From: Nageia nagi
Taxonomy: Eukaryota > Pinophyta
Reading direction: 5' to 3'
Assembly (NCBI GenBank): GCA_050084985.1
Contig: JBITNC010000001.1
Span: forward strand, 113,956,001-114,020,000
DNA length: 64,000 nt
The notes beneath the pieces are model-generated. The model did no database searches, had not been told where the DNA came from, and worked only from the letters and a program-made list of their open reading frames with translations. Positions within the stretch are counted from its first letter, which is position 1. Every line of letters begins with the position of its first letter. Shown piece by piece: positions 1 through 13,768 of this stretch. Both the position numbers and the translations under genes were made by a program.

Positions 1-3000
1 ATATTATAAGTTACCTATAAAGAATCAACAATCTAAATCAAAAGAAGATCATGTCATAATGAAAGAACAATGCAATACCAATCATCCAAGAACTCAACAA
101 GACACCAATCATTCAAATGGAAAGATTGAAAATAATTATGAAGGATTCATTAAAGTTGATAGATGATTAAGGAAGACATCAAGGAGGGTATTAGAAAACC
201 ATTATCAATAAAATACGTCATATACTCCCTATTTAGGTTATTATTAATCTAGCAATTATGCTTTTTGGGGATATTATTTTAAGTGTAATCAGTTTGGACA
301 CAAGATTGTTGATTGTAGACTAAATATCAAGCTAGCCAACTTCATTCATCAAAATGCTTATGCTCCTTTAATAAATAACATGGTGGAGTATTAAAAGTAT
401 CACAATCTTATCCACATAGCAAAGTTCTATAGAAGTCAATTCACAAACTCTCACCAATTAACCCAACACTTTGGCAAGCAGTCTAGAAGTCATAGAAGTC
501 ATATAGCTGAAGATGATGCCTCCTTGAATAATAATAATATTGAAGATATAAAAAAGCTCAAGAAAGTTTGGAGAGAAAAGAGCATCAATGTCAACCAATC
601 TCTCATTTTCCAAGCTGCTTTGAAAGCTCAAAGCAAGATCAAACTATGGATTCTTAATAGTGGTTGTTCCAAACACATGATCAATGAAAAATAAGACTTT
701 AAAAACTTTCAATAGTACAATGGTGGTTTAGTCAAGTTTGGAAATAATTATAGAGCTAAGATAGTTGGAAAAGGCATTGTAAGATTGGAAGAGAGCAGAT
801 TCAAGATTGAAGAGGTACTCTTTATTGTTGGTTTAAAACATAACTTGCTAAGTGTTAGCCAAATCTATGATAAAGGGAATGATATGATTTTTAGAAAAAA
901 TGGATATATAATTAGAATAATAAGTAGTGGAAAGAAATTTTCTCATTGCATAAGAACTTTTGGAAATCTTTACACTCTTATGGAGAATATTGAAGACTCT
1001 AGTTTGATCAGCCAAGGCAATACAAGTTGGCTTTGGCATAAGAGACTTGGAAATATCAACTTTGATAATATGGAAATGATTAGTTCATGAAAGGAAATGA
1101 GAGACATACCCTCCATTTCAAATCCCTCTAGAAATATCTGCTCCTCATGCTAGAAGGGTATTCAAATTAGATCTTCCTTCAATGTAAAGGATCACTACAC
1201 CAGTAAACCTCTTAAACTTATGAATATTGATTTATGTGGGCCTGATAGAATAAAGCATAAATGGCCATAAGTAATTTATGTTGTGCATTGATGAATACAC
1301 TATAATGATATGGGTTTATTTCCTAAAGCATAAATTAGGAGCCTTTGATATGTTCAAAAATTTCAAAAGAATTATTGAGAACTAGATTGGACGAAGAATC
1401 AAATTCTTGAGATCAGATAGAGGAGGAGAGTTCATCTTAGAAGAGTTTTCTAATTTTTATGAGAATAATGACATTAGAAGGAAATTATTAGCTCCAATAA
1501 TTCCCCAATAGAATGGTGTATTTGAGAGGAAGAATAGAACTATGCAAGAAATGGCTAGAACTATGATGAAAGATAACAAAATTATTGAATGGTTTTGGAA
1601 GTAGGCAATGCATGCTGCTATGTCTACTCAAAATAGGTGTATGCTTAGACAAAATGAAGATAAGAAACCCTATGAATTATGGTTTGGAAGGAATCCCACT
1701 ATCATGCATTTTAAATTCTTTGGCATTAAGTGTTACATCAAGAGCACTAAAAATAATCTTAGCAAGTTTGAAGATAGAGCAGATGAAGGGATATTTCTTA
1801 GATACTCATCTAAAAGTAAGGCTTATAAATGCTGCAATAAAAGACTTGAAAAAATAGTTAAAAGTGTTTATGTCAAAGTATATGAAGGCATAAATTCTCC
1901 AACCAATAATGAAGTAGACTATCCCACTTATGAGGAAGTGACTGAAGAAGATTAGCATGAATTACTAGAAGAAAAGGGATCAAAATTGACCACTCCATCA
2001 ACTTCGTCTAGCTAAAATACACCTATCCAGTATTTTAAAAAGAACCATCCTAAAGATCAAATAATAAGGGATATTACAATTGGTGCTCAAACTAAAAGAA
2101 GGAGTGCACCAACCTAAGGCATATAAACTACTCCTTGATATCTCACATTGATCCCAAATCTATGGTAGACGTATGCAAAGATGAGCATTGGGTAAAATAC
2201 ATGCAAGAAGAACTAGATCAGATTGAGAAGAGTGAAACATGGGAGCTTGTACCTTGATCCACAAGCAAGAATGTCATTAGCACAAAATGGGTCTTCAAGA
2301 ACAAATTGAATGAAGAAGGTCAAGTTGTAAGAAATAAGGAAAGACTGGTATGTAAAGGTTATGCTCAAATATAAGTATTGATTTTGATGAAACTTTTGCT
2401 TTGGTAGCTAGACTTGAAACTATTAGAATGTTCTTAGCCTTAGCTACATACAAAAATTTTATAATCTCCCAGATGGATCTCAAGGTTGCATTTTTGAATG
2501 GTGTCTTAGAAGAAGAGGTCTACATAGAACAACTAGATGGATTCTAGTTGGGGGAGGATTCCAATGTTGTATATAAATTGAAGAAAGCCTTGTATGGTCT
2601 AAAACAAGCTTCTAGAGCTTTTATTTTGGGACAAGGGTTCAAATAAGTGATAGTTGGTAGCAATATTTATGTCAAACATGAAATTGGATATTTAATTATC
2701 ATTGTTGTCTATGTTGACGATATTATTTTTTGCAACAAGAAGAATGACTTATGCAATGATTTTGCAAGCAATATGAAGAAGGAGTTTGAAATGTCTATGA
2801 TGGGTGAGCTTTTTTATTTACTTGGCCTATATGTAAATGAACAAGATAAGGGTATTTTTTTCTTACAAGTTAAGTATGTTAAGGAGATGCTGAAGAAATT
2901 CAATATGGAGGATAGCAAGCCAATCAACACTCCCATGAAAATTGATTGCAAACTAACCAAAATGGATACAAACTAAGCAAAATGGATACTTCCCCTAGTG

Positions 3001-3674
3001 TTGATCACACCATGTATAGATCCATGATTGGTAGCTTACTCTACTTGATTGGTAAAAGACCAAATATATTACAAGCTATTTGCATGACTATCAGATTTCA
3101 AGCGGATCTAAAAGAGGTACACATGCAAGCCATGAAGAGAATCTTTATATATTTGAAAGGCACCATGAAGTTTGGCATATGGTACCCAAAAGGTATGGAC
3201 TTCACATTGTTTACCTACTTACATGCTGATTGGGATATATGATAGAAAAAGCACTAGTGGTGGAGCATTTTATCTTGGCCAAAATCTAATCTCCTAGCAT
3301 ATTAAGAACCAAGACTTAGTTTCACTTTTAATAGTTAAAGAAGGTACATTGTAGCTACATCTTGTTGCAGACAAGTGTTATGGATGAAATAAATTTTGAG
3401 AGATTTAGGTATTACCTATGTTGATCATATTCCTCTATTTTGTGATAATACATTAGCCATCAACTTGTCGAAAAACCCCATTATGCATTCCAAGACCAAG
3501 CACATTGCCATCTAATATCATTTCTTGAAAGAAAAAGTTGTTGAAGGAGAAGTAAAGTTGGAGTTTTTTCCTACCTTAGAGCAAGTGGATAACATCTTCA
3601 CCAAGCCATTACCAAAAATCACTTTTGAGTACCTAAGTACCAAGCTAGGATTGGTCACTCTTCTAAACAACTAA
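1..3674 (+). pseudogene. copia gag-pol polyprotein relic (gag end, PR, IN, RT, RNase H)
   Basis: Near 250-315 a zinc knuckle reads YYFKCNQFGHKIVDC; its first Cys is Tyr. Near 645-685 the protease site reads WILNSGC, with Asn where the catalytic Asp belongs. The integrase zinc region (WHKRLGNINF) is near 1030-1075 and the core runs to about 1600, including NGVFERKNRT after an in-frame TAG at 1509. RT follows at 2180-2980 with YVDDIIF, then RNase H with RKSTSGGAF near 3245. The end resembles the family terminus (IFTKPLPK) and stops at 3672-3674. Reading frame changes many times. The changed Cys and Asp and the stops show a long-dead copy. Confidence 0.88.
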
Positions 3675-4079
3675 GTAATTTATTCTCAACATGATCTAAG
3701 CAAGAGTAGTTTAAGAAAATTCTAAAGCTCATACTATAGATGAGTTGCCTAAGGATGGTTAAAATGAAGTAAAGGGAAGTTTATGTGGTCTTGAGTATGA
3801 TGTTTTTGGTTGATTAAATTTATGCTAATTTTTTATCATTATTGAATTGGATACTAATTGTTGCACATACCAAAGGTTGTTGAGCCTACAATAAGGGGGA
3901 TCATAGTGCTCATTGTGATATTTTAAATGTTCTTGTTGTTTTTTTTAGAAGTTTATGGAGAAGGAAAGATTTTGTTTTGTCTATGTCAATATGTTTCAGT
4001 GTCCCTCTAATGCACCTTTGACATTATTGATAAAAAGGGGGAGAGAGATCATGATTGGAGTATAATTTGACAACAATGC

Positions 4080-4090
4080 CAAAGGGGGAG
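4080..4090 (+). other. Polypurine tract of the first copia element
   Basis: A CAAAGGGGGAG run lies directly before the inferred 3' LTR, where plus-strand DNA synthesis is primed. A second purine run (AAAAAGGGGGAGAGAG near 4033) lies upstream, as is common in SIRE-like elements. Confidence 0.6.
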
Positions 4091-4092
4091 AT

Positions 4093-5899
4093 TATTAGCT
4101 ATATGCTTGTGTTTGTTGTTATCATTATTGTCAAAGGAGTTTACACATATACCATAATGTTAAAGATGATTAATTCCAATCATATTGAATTCATATAGAG
4201 TATGAGAAGTATGTCAAAACCTAGAGACTTGAATTTGATCATATATAAGGTTTTCTAAGTGTCTAATATATGTACCACATATTGTTCTAGAGTTTCAATA
4301 GTATTAATAGGAATTTGGATTTGGCTATACCCAACAAAATCAAATGAAGAAGAAAATACATTATTCAATAAAAATTGCTATTTATGTTATTATCTAATTT
4401 TACCACCATTTTGCCAAAAGTTTCTCTATCCCATTCTATCAGATTCCATCAAAATAAATAATTGTTAAAATGACCAAATTATAATATGTCTTATTTTTTC
4501 ACCATTATAATAAATTTAGTCAAAGGTAATTTTGTCATATCTCTATCAAAATTATACAGTGTTATGTGGTGAAGAAGAAAACTATTGAATGATGAAGTCA
4601 ACAGATGGATGAACCATAAATTGACCTACAAGCATGTTTTTAGTCTCTAGCATGCATTTTCATGGTATCTACACTTAAATCATACAAATGAATGAGAAAC
4701 ATACAAAAGGTTACTTTAATGCTTGTATACATGTTAAATATGGTTGAAAGCTTTATGAAGTGAAAAATAAGCCTTATGTAATGGTAACGACTTTTATGCT
4801 TTGAGAAATGGGCTTGTGTGGTGGCAAATAGCTTAGCTTGTAGTAGTAAACTTGTATGTAGAGAAAGATTGTGTAACTAAAAATAGTTATTGTTAGAAGT
4901 GAGAATCTAGAGCTAACAATATGATGTTGATTTATAATCATTATTAGCATGATCTTCAAGTTAATGAAGCATGGGTGTTACATTCATGATGAGTAAATGA
5001 GATCTAGATATCATGGAGAGAGTGTTGTAAGTAACTCTAGTAGACTAGATGCCTATTGTAGTCAAACCTAATAATGATAGGTGTTAAGATACATTCGAGG
5101 GAGTAAATACTAGGCCTACATGTGCATTATAATTATTTAATATTGTAGTTGGAGAAAAATCTTGATTATATATCAAATCTCAAGAAGTAGAACGTGTGAT
5201 GCAACTAGTAAGATGTAGATATCAACATGCAATCAAAAGGAAAAAGGAATCATGGCAATAGTGTATGATAGTTTTGTATTGATTGGCATTGAGATGTTTA
5301 TTTTGATCTTGAGTGAGAGAGGAGAACAATGTTAGACTATAGATGAAAAGAGAAGAATAAAGTTGATGATTGTTGGGAGTAGTAGAGTTTGAGGTTTCTT
5401 CTATTTATGATACCATTGAGATAAATAATATCAAATTAGCAATGAAGAAATTGGAATGGATATAAATAATTAATGAATGTAATTCATAGAGAGCTGAGGT
5501 GTGTGTGTGTTTTTTTGAGATAGATCATTGAGGGTCATTTGGAAGAGATTTTGTAAGTTTTCCAAAATCTTATATCTATAATCTACCAAGTTAGTGCTTG
5601 GATAAATGAGGTTTAGTGCTCCTTACTATGGGTGCTACAAAATTTAGAGTTAGTGCTCCATCTAATGGGTGTTGGTAAACTTTTATAAAGTGGGTGCTTT
5701 GCTACAAAGCTAGATTTGGACCATGATCCAAGCATCCTTTTCCTGAGGATGTAACCAATATGTTGAAACTCATTAAATGCTTTGTTATGTTTTGATCTTG
5801 TGTGTTTACATGTATTTCATTTCTACATTTGTTTATGAGCCTAAGTTTTAAGTACACACTAATTCACTTTCCCCTCTCAATGTCATTTCTAGTTCAACA
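4093..5899 (+). repeat. Probable 3' LTR of the first copia element
   Basis: The stretch follows the polypurine tract. Its expected TG start reads TA, and it ends TTCAACA at 5899. The terminal part (about 5700-5899) resembles SIRE-type LTR ends as I remember them. With no 5' LTR in the window for comparison, length (about 1.8 kb) and ends are inferred. It holds no gene; its short ORFs are chance. Confidence 0.45.
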
Positions 5900-8800
5900 A
5901 GTGGTTAGTAACATTGATCAAGATGAGATTGATAACACTCACCCATTGCTTGATGTTTACAATGAACTTAACCACCAAAATACCAATACAAAATGGATAT
6001 TACATCGATGATCCAAGGATTCACCAAAATACTATAAAAATCTCTCATCGATTTCAAGAATTTTAACAAAAAAATATATGTAGCAATCATAATCGATGAA
6101 ATACTAATCTAAAGTAAATATTGTCCATATGCGTTCCTTATTGAAATATTGCCCTATTGGGTAGACTAAAAAAATTGCTAGGAGATACTTCAATACTTTA
6201 AAAATCCTTTAAATATCATGACTAAGGTATCCATTTGACCACCAAAAATAATCCAAGTTAAATTTGAAAGAACAATGTTAGCATATTCATCATAAACAAA
6301 CTTCCATCAAAAATATAATAGTCCATATCTAAGGAGGAAAAAAAGGAAATGGTCCATCGATGTTAAATGCATCATTGGAATCTATTGATAGTAATTTTGA
6401 ATGAAATAAGATCATATCTTAACGTCAAAGAGTAGCTATAAAAATCACCTACAAGAGTATCTCAATTGCAATCTTCACCACCACCATTAATAACATTAAT
6501 ATTGGAGTATCCACCATATGTAACTCTGTAACCCACTACCTCTATTCTAGTTTTATAATAAATTACATTTTCTACTCCACTTGTTAGTACTATCAATTAT
6601 ACTATTATGTCAACAACCCCAGATGATGGCCTTCAAGTAGCTAATAACCACCTAAACATTTCACTCATGTAGTGACTAATACACATACTTGGATCAAAAC
6701 TACACTTGAATCATATCATTTATCTATTTCACACATCATCCAACAAAAAAACCTTCCCTTTCTAGATCTACATAGGGTAGAAGAAGGGGAAAGAGGAACC
6801 CACTTAGTTGATGTCTGCTATTTTTTATTACTTGATCACTACCTATGAAAGTTTATACTTGAAATTAACATGAATAAATTTCATCACACCTAATAATTTA
6901 AAAACCAAGAACTGATTCAATGAGTTAAATCTATTATTAACCAACTTAAGCAACATGTGACATACCCCTCTATACCACCTACAAAATTACCTAATTGACT
7001 AGATCATTTGGTCTCAATTGTCACCTTTAAAATCAATAAATAATGGTCAACCCAAACGTTTTAGCCAAAATACAAGACAAACTCTAACCCATGGAGATAA
7101 GCACCACTAGCAGCCCTCATCAATATATTGAAGGAATGATTGATCATCACCAACAACTGGTTGAGAATATACAAAAATAACATACATGAGAGGTTGATCA
7201 ACTAAAAAAACACATAAGGAATAAGAAGAGAAATACAAGGCTAAGATCACTCAACTAACAAGATAAAGTAAACCAATGGAGCAGTAAAAGATAGAAGTTG
7301 GTCAACTTTGAGCATAAAAAACATAGTTGGAGGAAAAAATTAATCAATTAAATAATGAGAAATAACTATAGGAACAATAATTACATTAGACTCAATAACA
7401 ACATCAACAACACTTGGAAAAAAGCCAATAGTTAAAGATAGAAGTGGATTGACTTCAGGAGGAGATAAAAAAATTATCATAACTATAAGTAGAAGTAGAT
7501 TGAATCCACTAAAAGAAAAAAAATACTCACCAAAGGTTTGGAAAGACTTTAACAATATATTTCCATCATATAAAATAGCAACTATATCTTTAGGTCCATC
7601 TACACTAACATTCAAAACACAATAGATAAAATTAAAGACCTCATAGTGACCATAGATATCAACCAATAGATGGCCAAACTCCAACTCAAGGTATTAGAAC
7701 TCCAAAAATGATTTCCCCTAGCACCAGATGATATTCAAGAGATGAATAACCTTAATCAAGAGATATTACCTTTCCAAGAAGAAAAGAGACATGGGACTAC
7801 TTGTCAAGGAGCTACCAAAAATTAAGTACATGCACCAAACATAGTTGGATAAGGTTGAAGAACTACTAATCAAAATGATAACTAATAGTATCTAGGATAT
7901 CCAAATTAGAATCCAAATTTGAATACCTACAGGATAAATGAAGCATGACATGTCTATTCAGTTAGTGCAATAAATAAAAAAACCAAGTTTGAAAATAAAT
8001 AGTTAATATAGTTACATAGTGATTAAAATAACCATGTAATGGTTAATAAAAACAATGGTAACCAAAAAAGAAAAAGAAACTATTGGAGAAAACCCTATAA
8101 AAAAAAGAAAAATAAATGATTCAAATGAGGTGAATTTCTTAGACACTCCCTTGATACTAAGAAAGCTTCCACCAAAAATAACTATAATACTTCCTATTCT
8201 AATGGCTCACCAATTCTATTATTACTATTTTGATTATTCCCATTATCTATAATAGTTGTTCCCATGTGCTAAAATCAATTTCCATAATTTTTTTAATTTC
8301 TTCATATCCTATTCAAAGCTTAATACTCCAAACAAATTATGTACCTAAAGGAAATTGATGGAAAATGATATTAGATGAAGAAAAATTGGTTCTTCATGTT
8401 GATGTTTAGAACATAGTCCTAGAAAGGGAATGGGAATTTACTAAGGCAAGGTTTGTCTTTCTAGGATGTGCATATGGTGTTCCTCAAGTTTGGCTAAACT
8501 ATGTTTCAAATCATTGAGCCAAAAACACATCTAGGTACCTGAAAATGATCCCCATAGTAAATGAAATGGGAATATAATGGGTAATAAGGTGATTAGCTTA
8601 TAAATGGGTAGTATATGATTATAGTTAATATTTTACCAAATAGTAAAGGTTAGATATAATTGACCCTAAATATACCAATTTGGAGGAATGAGATACAAAT
8701 GAAGAGACAGATAGACAAAAGGCCAAGGAAGATATCCAAAAAACTTCAAAAGATTCTACAAAAGATAAAGAAAGATATAAAAAGAATTTAAAATCCTATC

Positions 8801-9740
8801 TACATAATCTATTCCCTTGATCTAATGATAGTGTTACAACTTTTGACTAATACCCTAATTCATATTGTGATAAGATTTTAAACATTCTAAAATTAGATTT
8901 TATCCTTTTAACGATATTTTATAGACATTTATGGTACTTGTACTCTTATAGACTATCATGTTGATATAAAATGTTATGCAACACTTATCATAGGTTCAAT
9001 CGATAACGTTTCAATACTTAGCACTTTTTAACACTATGCTCTAGTCACCCAAATGATTTACTAATCATTTGGAGAATCCTATAGGTATCCAATTGTCTAT
9101 ATGAATCAAACTATTATGTTTATAAATAAATGATGTGGGCTCACTTTTCAAGGATCAACACTTCATTTTTCATGTGGCTTTGAAAATTTTGTACTTTCTA
9201 AATGTGAATTCAAGCCTTATGATATTATTTATGAATGGTTTTCAATGTAAATACTTGTGCTTACAACTTAGAGCCTTGGGATCTCATCTTCATCCTTGGT
9301 GGATTGAGGTACTCCTTATGGTTTCTTATTTATTTCTTATTGATGATTATCTTATATTATACCTTTGATCCATTGGAAAAGCTTGTATCCTTCAAACTAG
9401 TCATTTATGTAGCTTGAATTGGCATTTTATGTATATTTAGGCTATATCACATACCTAAGATAACAACCTAGGGTTTGACCTTTAAGGTCTAAACTTTAGG
9501 GTTTAGCATTCCTTTGTAGTTAATTAGGCTAGATAATCATATGCTTGTAGTTGTTTAAGTTATTGATTATTATCATCTACATTATTAATACATCTTAGTG
9601 AAGGATTTATATGTCTTAGAATCTTTATCACATATTTTCATATTTAGTGAAAATATTTGTCTATTACTCATTTAGGCTTGTAAATAGTATATGTTTGATC
9701 ACAAAACTTGCACCATAGGCATGTCATTGCTTTCTATCAT
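5900..9740. other. AT-rich intergenic DNA without a recognisable gene
   Basis: No reading frame on either strand gives a domain I recognise. Parts (about 7080-7830) read on the plus strand as broken, Lys/Glu/Gln-rich text that could be a retroelement gag remnant leading into the gypsy relic at 9740, but I cannot support a call. A stretch near 8390-8520 is coding-like over about 40 codons with stops and is unassigned. Confidence 0.4.
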
Positions 9741-11068
9741 CATATTGAATGAGTATAAGGGAGACTACTAGAGTACCTACACCACCTCATATCCCAATAG
9801 TAGAGGTCACCTACTCTAGGATACCTCAATATGAGGAAGAGGAGGGTCATATAAAGGATATGCCTATGTCAACCATTACTTGTTCACATCCATTACATCC
9901 CTTTGCATGATATTTCATTTATGATGCACTTGAGATGACTTATCATGAGGATATGGTATTAAATCCTAGGTAACCTGCTCATGTCAATGTGTCACAAGAT
10001 CCACCCCCTCCTCACCCTAAACCATTTATTTTTAAGTTATCGTAGCATCCTTTAGATCCTCCTCTAGGTGGTCCTCCTAGACCTCCATCTTTACCATTTT
10101 TTAGTCCCAATACACATGTTCTTACATGCTATAAACCACCACCACCTCCTCCTGATGATTGGGTTTGATACTATTATGATGATCCTCATTATACGCACCA
10201 ACCCAAGGCATCTCATTAGTCAATTCTATTACATGATCCTAAGTGTTCATGTTTTATTGTGCCATGACATGTGTGGCCCATTATAACTCAAATCCTTATA
10301 TATCATAAACAACTTAAGGTTTCATCTACATTCCATATAGGGCATGCATCTCACTCATACCTAACTAATCCATCACCATAGTCATATTATTCTTCATCCT
10401 CTCATGTGGTGGTGCCTCAATAAGTATATGCATAACACTTTAAATATTTCCCTCACATGTATACTCATCCTATATCCCTCATAATATATTATGATCTTGA
10501 TTATGATGAATATTCTCATCACACCAAAGCCTCTTTGCTTAGATAGCCTCAATTTTAAATTCACCATGAGTTATAGGATTCACATACTAGAGGGGTTTGG
10601 TTTGAAATCCCACACATCTAGCACCTAGAATGACCTTTTCTACACAACAACATGATCGATCATGTATGAAATATTAGGATCCATATTATGATGATTGATA
10701 TAAGCAGTATGATGATCAACCTATTAATCAAGTTCCAAAATAGTAGGTCATCATTAGCATTCCACATCCTAACATCAATGATGAAATCCTAAAGAGGTTG
10801 AAGAATATCAAACTTAGAATTAGTGATCAAGGGAAGATCAAGTTATCATACACTTCAATTTGTAATGAGCACATTCATCCAAGTGTACCTACAAATACCT
10901 TTTCTTATAATTTGAAATACCAAATATAGATAAATTTAAATGAAAAGAGGATCCTAAAGAGTACCTTAGATAGTTCAAGTACTCATGCTACATTATTAGC
11001 AGTGATGATGTACTAATGCTTAGTACCTTTCCCATGATGCTTGTAGGGAAATAATTAGATTGGTATAA
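9740..11068 (+). pseudogene. Tat/Ogre-like gypsy gag relic, 5' part (interrupted)
   Basis: The plus strand reads as a Pro-rich N-terminal region with many stops, then a gag-like segment near 10740-11068 (IPHPNINDEILKRLKNIKL, later LDWYN). It stops abruptly where the minus-strand copia element inserts. The same gag resumes at 16361. That continuity across the insertion, and the protease and G-patch further on, support a Tat-lineage gypsy element rather than a host gene. No LTR was identified for it. Confidence 0.6.
11064..11068. repeat. Target site duplication TATAA, left copy
   Basis: These five bases directly precede the left LTR and match 16361-16365 after the right LTR, giving a perfect 5-bp duplication typical of copia integration. 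Confidence 0.9.
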
Positions 11069-11587
11069 TGTGATAATAATCACATTCTATTTGATTCATG
11101 AATTTACAAAGCTTTTATAGAGTTTGGACTGAGCTCAATAAATACAAATGATAGTTGAGTAGATAGGCTCAACATTTATTATACTTATATCCAAAACCAT
11201 TTAATATGCTCTAAATGTAGTTTAAACCTATTCTAGATAGTCAAATAGAACTCCTATGAACTGGAATAGATCAAAATAGATTGCCAAACTAAGCTATAGA
11301 GCTAAAATAAGTACAAACTGGACTATTCTAGGTGTATTGCCAAAATGCCTAGCCTCCCATGAAACACAATCACATTTTATGCATAGGTGAAGAAGTCCGT
11401 GGGGGAGATGAGAATGCCATTGATAAAGACAATGTTATTCTTGCTGGTGGTAGTGATGGTGATAACATCATTGAGGATGCCATGGAGGGGGGTGGCGTAG
11501 GGCATGGCCTACAAGTCAGAATCGCATAGGTGAGAATTGTGCAAGGTCAAACTTGCGCAAATTAGAATCATGAAAGGTCAGTCAACA
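11069..11587 (-). repeat. 3' LTR of the nested copia element
   Basis: It starts TGTGATAATAA and ends GTCAACA on the plus strand. It has the same 519-bp length as its partner at 15842-16360. Confidence 0.93.
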
Positions 11588-11598
11588 TTCTCCCCCTT
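11588..11598 (-). other. Polypurine tract of the nested copia element
   Basis: TTCTCCCCCTT on the plus strand, i.e. AAGGGGGAGAA on the element strand, abuts the 3' LTR. Confidence 0.8.
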
Positions 11599-11627
11599 GA
11601 TGCTAAGGGGACTTACCAAAAAGCTCC

Positions 11628-13724
11628 TCAACAGCAAAAACTGAGCTTTAGCAACTCCTTTGGTGAAAGAATCAGCAATGTTATCCAAATGTTGCAATAC
11701 TTGAGCTCAATTACTCCTTTCTCCACCATATCTCTGATGAAGTGGTACTTCATGTCAAAGTGCTTGGATCTACTATGGTGGACTGGATTAAGTGCCAATT
11801 GAATGGCACTTTGGTTGTCACAATACAATTTAGTAGGACCAATTTGGTTTTCTCCAAGTTCTTCTAGAACTTTTCTAAGCCACAAGGCTTGAGTACTAGC
11901 ACTTGTGAGTGCTATGTATTTAGCTTCAGAAGAGGATAGAGCTACTGTAGTTTGTTTTTTAGAGCTCCATGTTACAAAACTAGACCCAAGAGTGAAATAA
12001 TTCCCTAATGTAGACTTCCTATCATCAATGTTACTACCCCAATCACTATCACTAAAGCCTTCAAGCTTTATAATATCCATTTTTGAGTAATGGATTCCAA
12101 ATTTGGTAGTACCTTTTACATATCTAAGAATTCTCTTGGTGGCTTTTAAATGAGCTTTTGAAGGATTACTCATGAACCTTGAAACAAGTGAGACTACATG
12201 TGCAATATCCAGTCTTGTGTTGGTGAGAAACATCAAGCTTCCCACAATGCTTTTGAAATTGGTCCCATCAGCCTTTGGTGTGCCATCATCTTTGCACAGT
12301 AGCTCTCCATGAGCCATTGGTGTTGGTACTGATTTGCAATCAATCATACCAAATTTCTTCAACATGTCTTGGGCATATTTGGATTCGAAAATGAATATTT
12401 CATCATCTTTTTGGAGTACTTCCATGCCTAGGAAGTATTGCATGAATCCAAGGTCCTTAATTTCAAATTCTTTCATCATGGAACTCTTAAAGTTATCATT
12501 CATACTCAAGTTACTCCCCATAAAGATAAGATCATCAACATACAAGCAAACAAGTAGGAGATCATTACCTTGCTTCATGGTGTAGAGAGTAGGTTCACTT
12601 TTACTCCTAATGAATCCATATTGATGGAAGAACCCATCAATCCTTGAGTACCAAGCCCTTGGATCTTGTTTGAGGCCATACAAAGCCTTCTTTAACTTAT
12701 ATACAAGATGTTCCTTTTCTTGGGTTACAAAGCCTTGAGGTTGTTCAACAAAAATCTCTTCATCCAAATACCCATTCAAGAATGCACTTTTTACATCCAT
12801 GTGCATTACTTTCCAACCTTTTTGGGCAGCTAGTGAAAGAACCAATCTAATGGTTTCTTGCCTTGCTACTGGTGCAAAGGTCTCTTCATAATCAATGCCA
12901 TACCTTTGGAGAAAGCTTTTGGCCATAAGCCTTGCTTTGTGCCTCTCTATGGTCCCATTGCTATTGTATTTGGTCTTGTAGACCCATTTACAATTAACAA
13001 TTTTCTTACCTTTGGGAAGCTCCATAAGCTCCCAAGTATCATTCCCTTTTATGGAAGAGATTTCATCTTCCATGGCCTTCACCCAAACATCATTAGTACA
13101 TGCTTGTTCATAACTAGAATGTTCAACCTCTACACTAGTTATCAAAGCATAATTGGTCACATCACCTTTAGGGGCTTGATCATCTTCATCACCATACATT
13201 TTTAAATTCTCAAGTCTTCTACAAACATCTTGAAGTTCATTTGCTTGACTTATAGTGTATCTTCTTGAGAAATTTTTGTCTAACATTTGTTGTGGTGGAT
13301 GATTGGCAAGAATTCTTTTTCCTTCGCTCACAAGATTTGGAGAGTCTTCATCCATTGGAGATGGTGAAGGAGATGGTGTGCTTGAAGAAGTGCTTGAATC
13401 CTTTGGATGACTTGGAGTCCTTGGAGGAGGACTGATCTTGGACTGATTTGGCTGCATATTAGAGGCATTTACATCTTGAGGAGGATTATTTACATAGATT
13501 TTTTTATGACTCCATGCTCCCCCTTCATCAAAAATTACATCTCTTGAGACAATAATCTTTCTAGTTTTTGGATTATACAATTTATAAGCCTTTGAAGACT
13601 CACTATAGCCTATGAAAATACATGACTCACTTTTTGCATCAAGTTTTTTTCTAAGCTCATTTGGTACATGTACATAAGCTAAACATCCAAAAACTCTAAA
13701 ATGCCTTACATTGGGTTTTTTCAA
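11628..13724 (-). pseudogene. copia pol: integrase C-terminus, reverse transcriptase, RNase H
   Basis: An open frame of 698 codons. Residues 1-75 are the integrase C-terminal region (FRVFGCLAYVHVP, IFIGYSES). A Ser/Pro-rich linker spans about 95-125. RT runs from about 228 to 470 with FAPVAR, MDVKSAFLNG and the catalytic YVDD at 395-398. RNase H begins near 557 with SDSDWGSNIDDRKST. The last ~20 residues are out of register: after ELKYCN the frame departs from the family ending, implying a one-base frameshift near 11700. The start is not a real start: the frame opens just after a 34-bp duplication that cuts it from the upstream integrase. RT and RNase H are otherwise uninterrupted, which is notable beside 10% LTR divergence. 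Confidence 0.9.
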
Positions 13725-13768
13725 AAACCATGCTATGCCTTACATTGGGTTTTTTCAAAAACTATGCT
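13701..13768. repeat. 34-bp tandem duplication in the copia integrase
   Basis: Copies at 13701-13734 and 13735-13768 differ at one base (C/T). The unit is not a multiple of three, so it breaks the polyprotein frame within the integrase C-terminal domain. Confidence 0.92.

Larger units (their letters stand above)
1..5899 (+). mobile_element. Decayed SIRE-like Ty1/copia retrotransposon, 5' end outside window
   Basis: The order gag zinc knuckle, protease, integrase, reverse transcriptase, RNase H defines a Ty1/copia element on the plus strand. The purine tract and the text around 4070-4090 resemble SIRE/Maximus elements. The 5' LTR and most of gag lie left of the window. Frameshifts and stops occur throughout, so it cannot make a polyprotein. 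The 3' boundary is the inferred end of a 1.8 kb LTR and is less certain than the coding part. Confidence 0.8.

Noticed and set aside
7340-7684. Minus-strand 114-codon ORF
   Set aside because: No motif or family pattern; the plus strand reads as Lys-rich broken text, so the hydrophobic minus frame is likely a shadow.
12334-13205. Plus-strand ORFs of 83 and 115 codons
   Set aside because: Shadows of the minus-strand copia RT frame.
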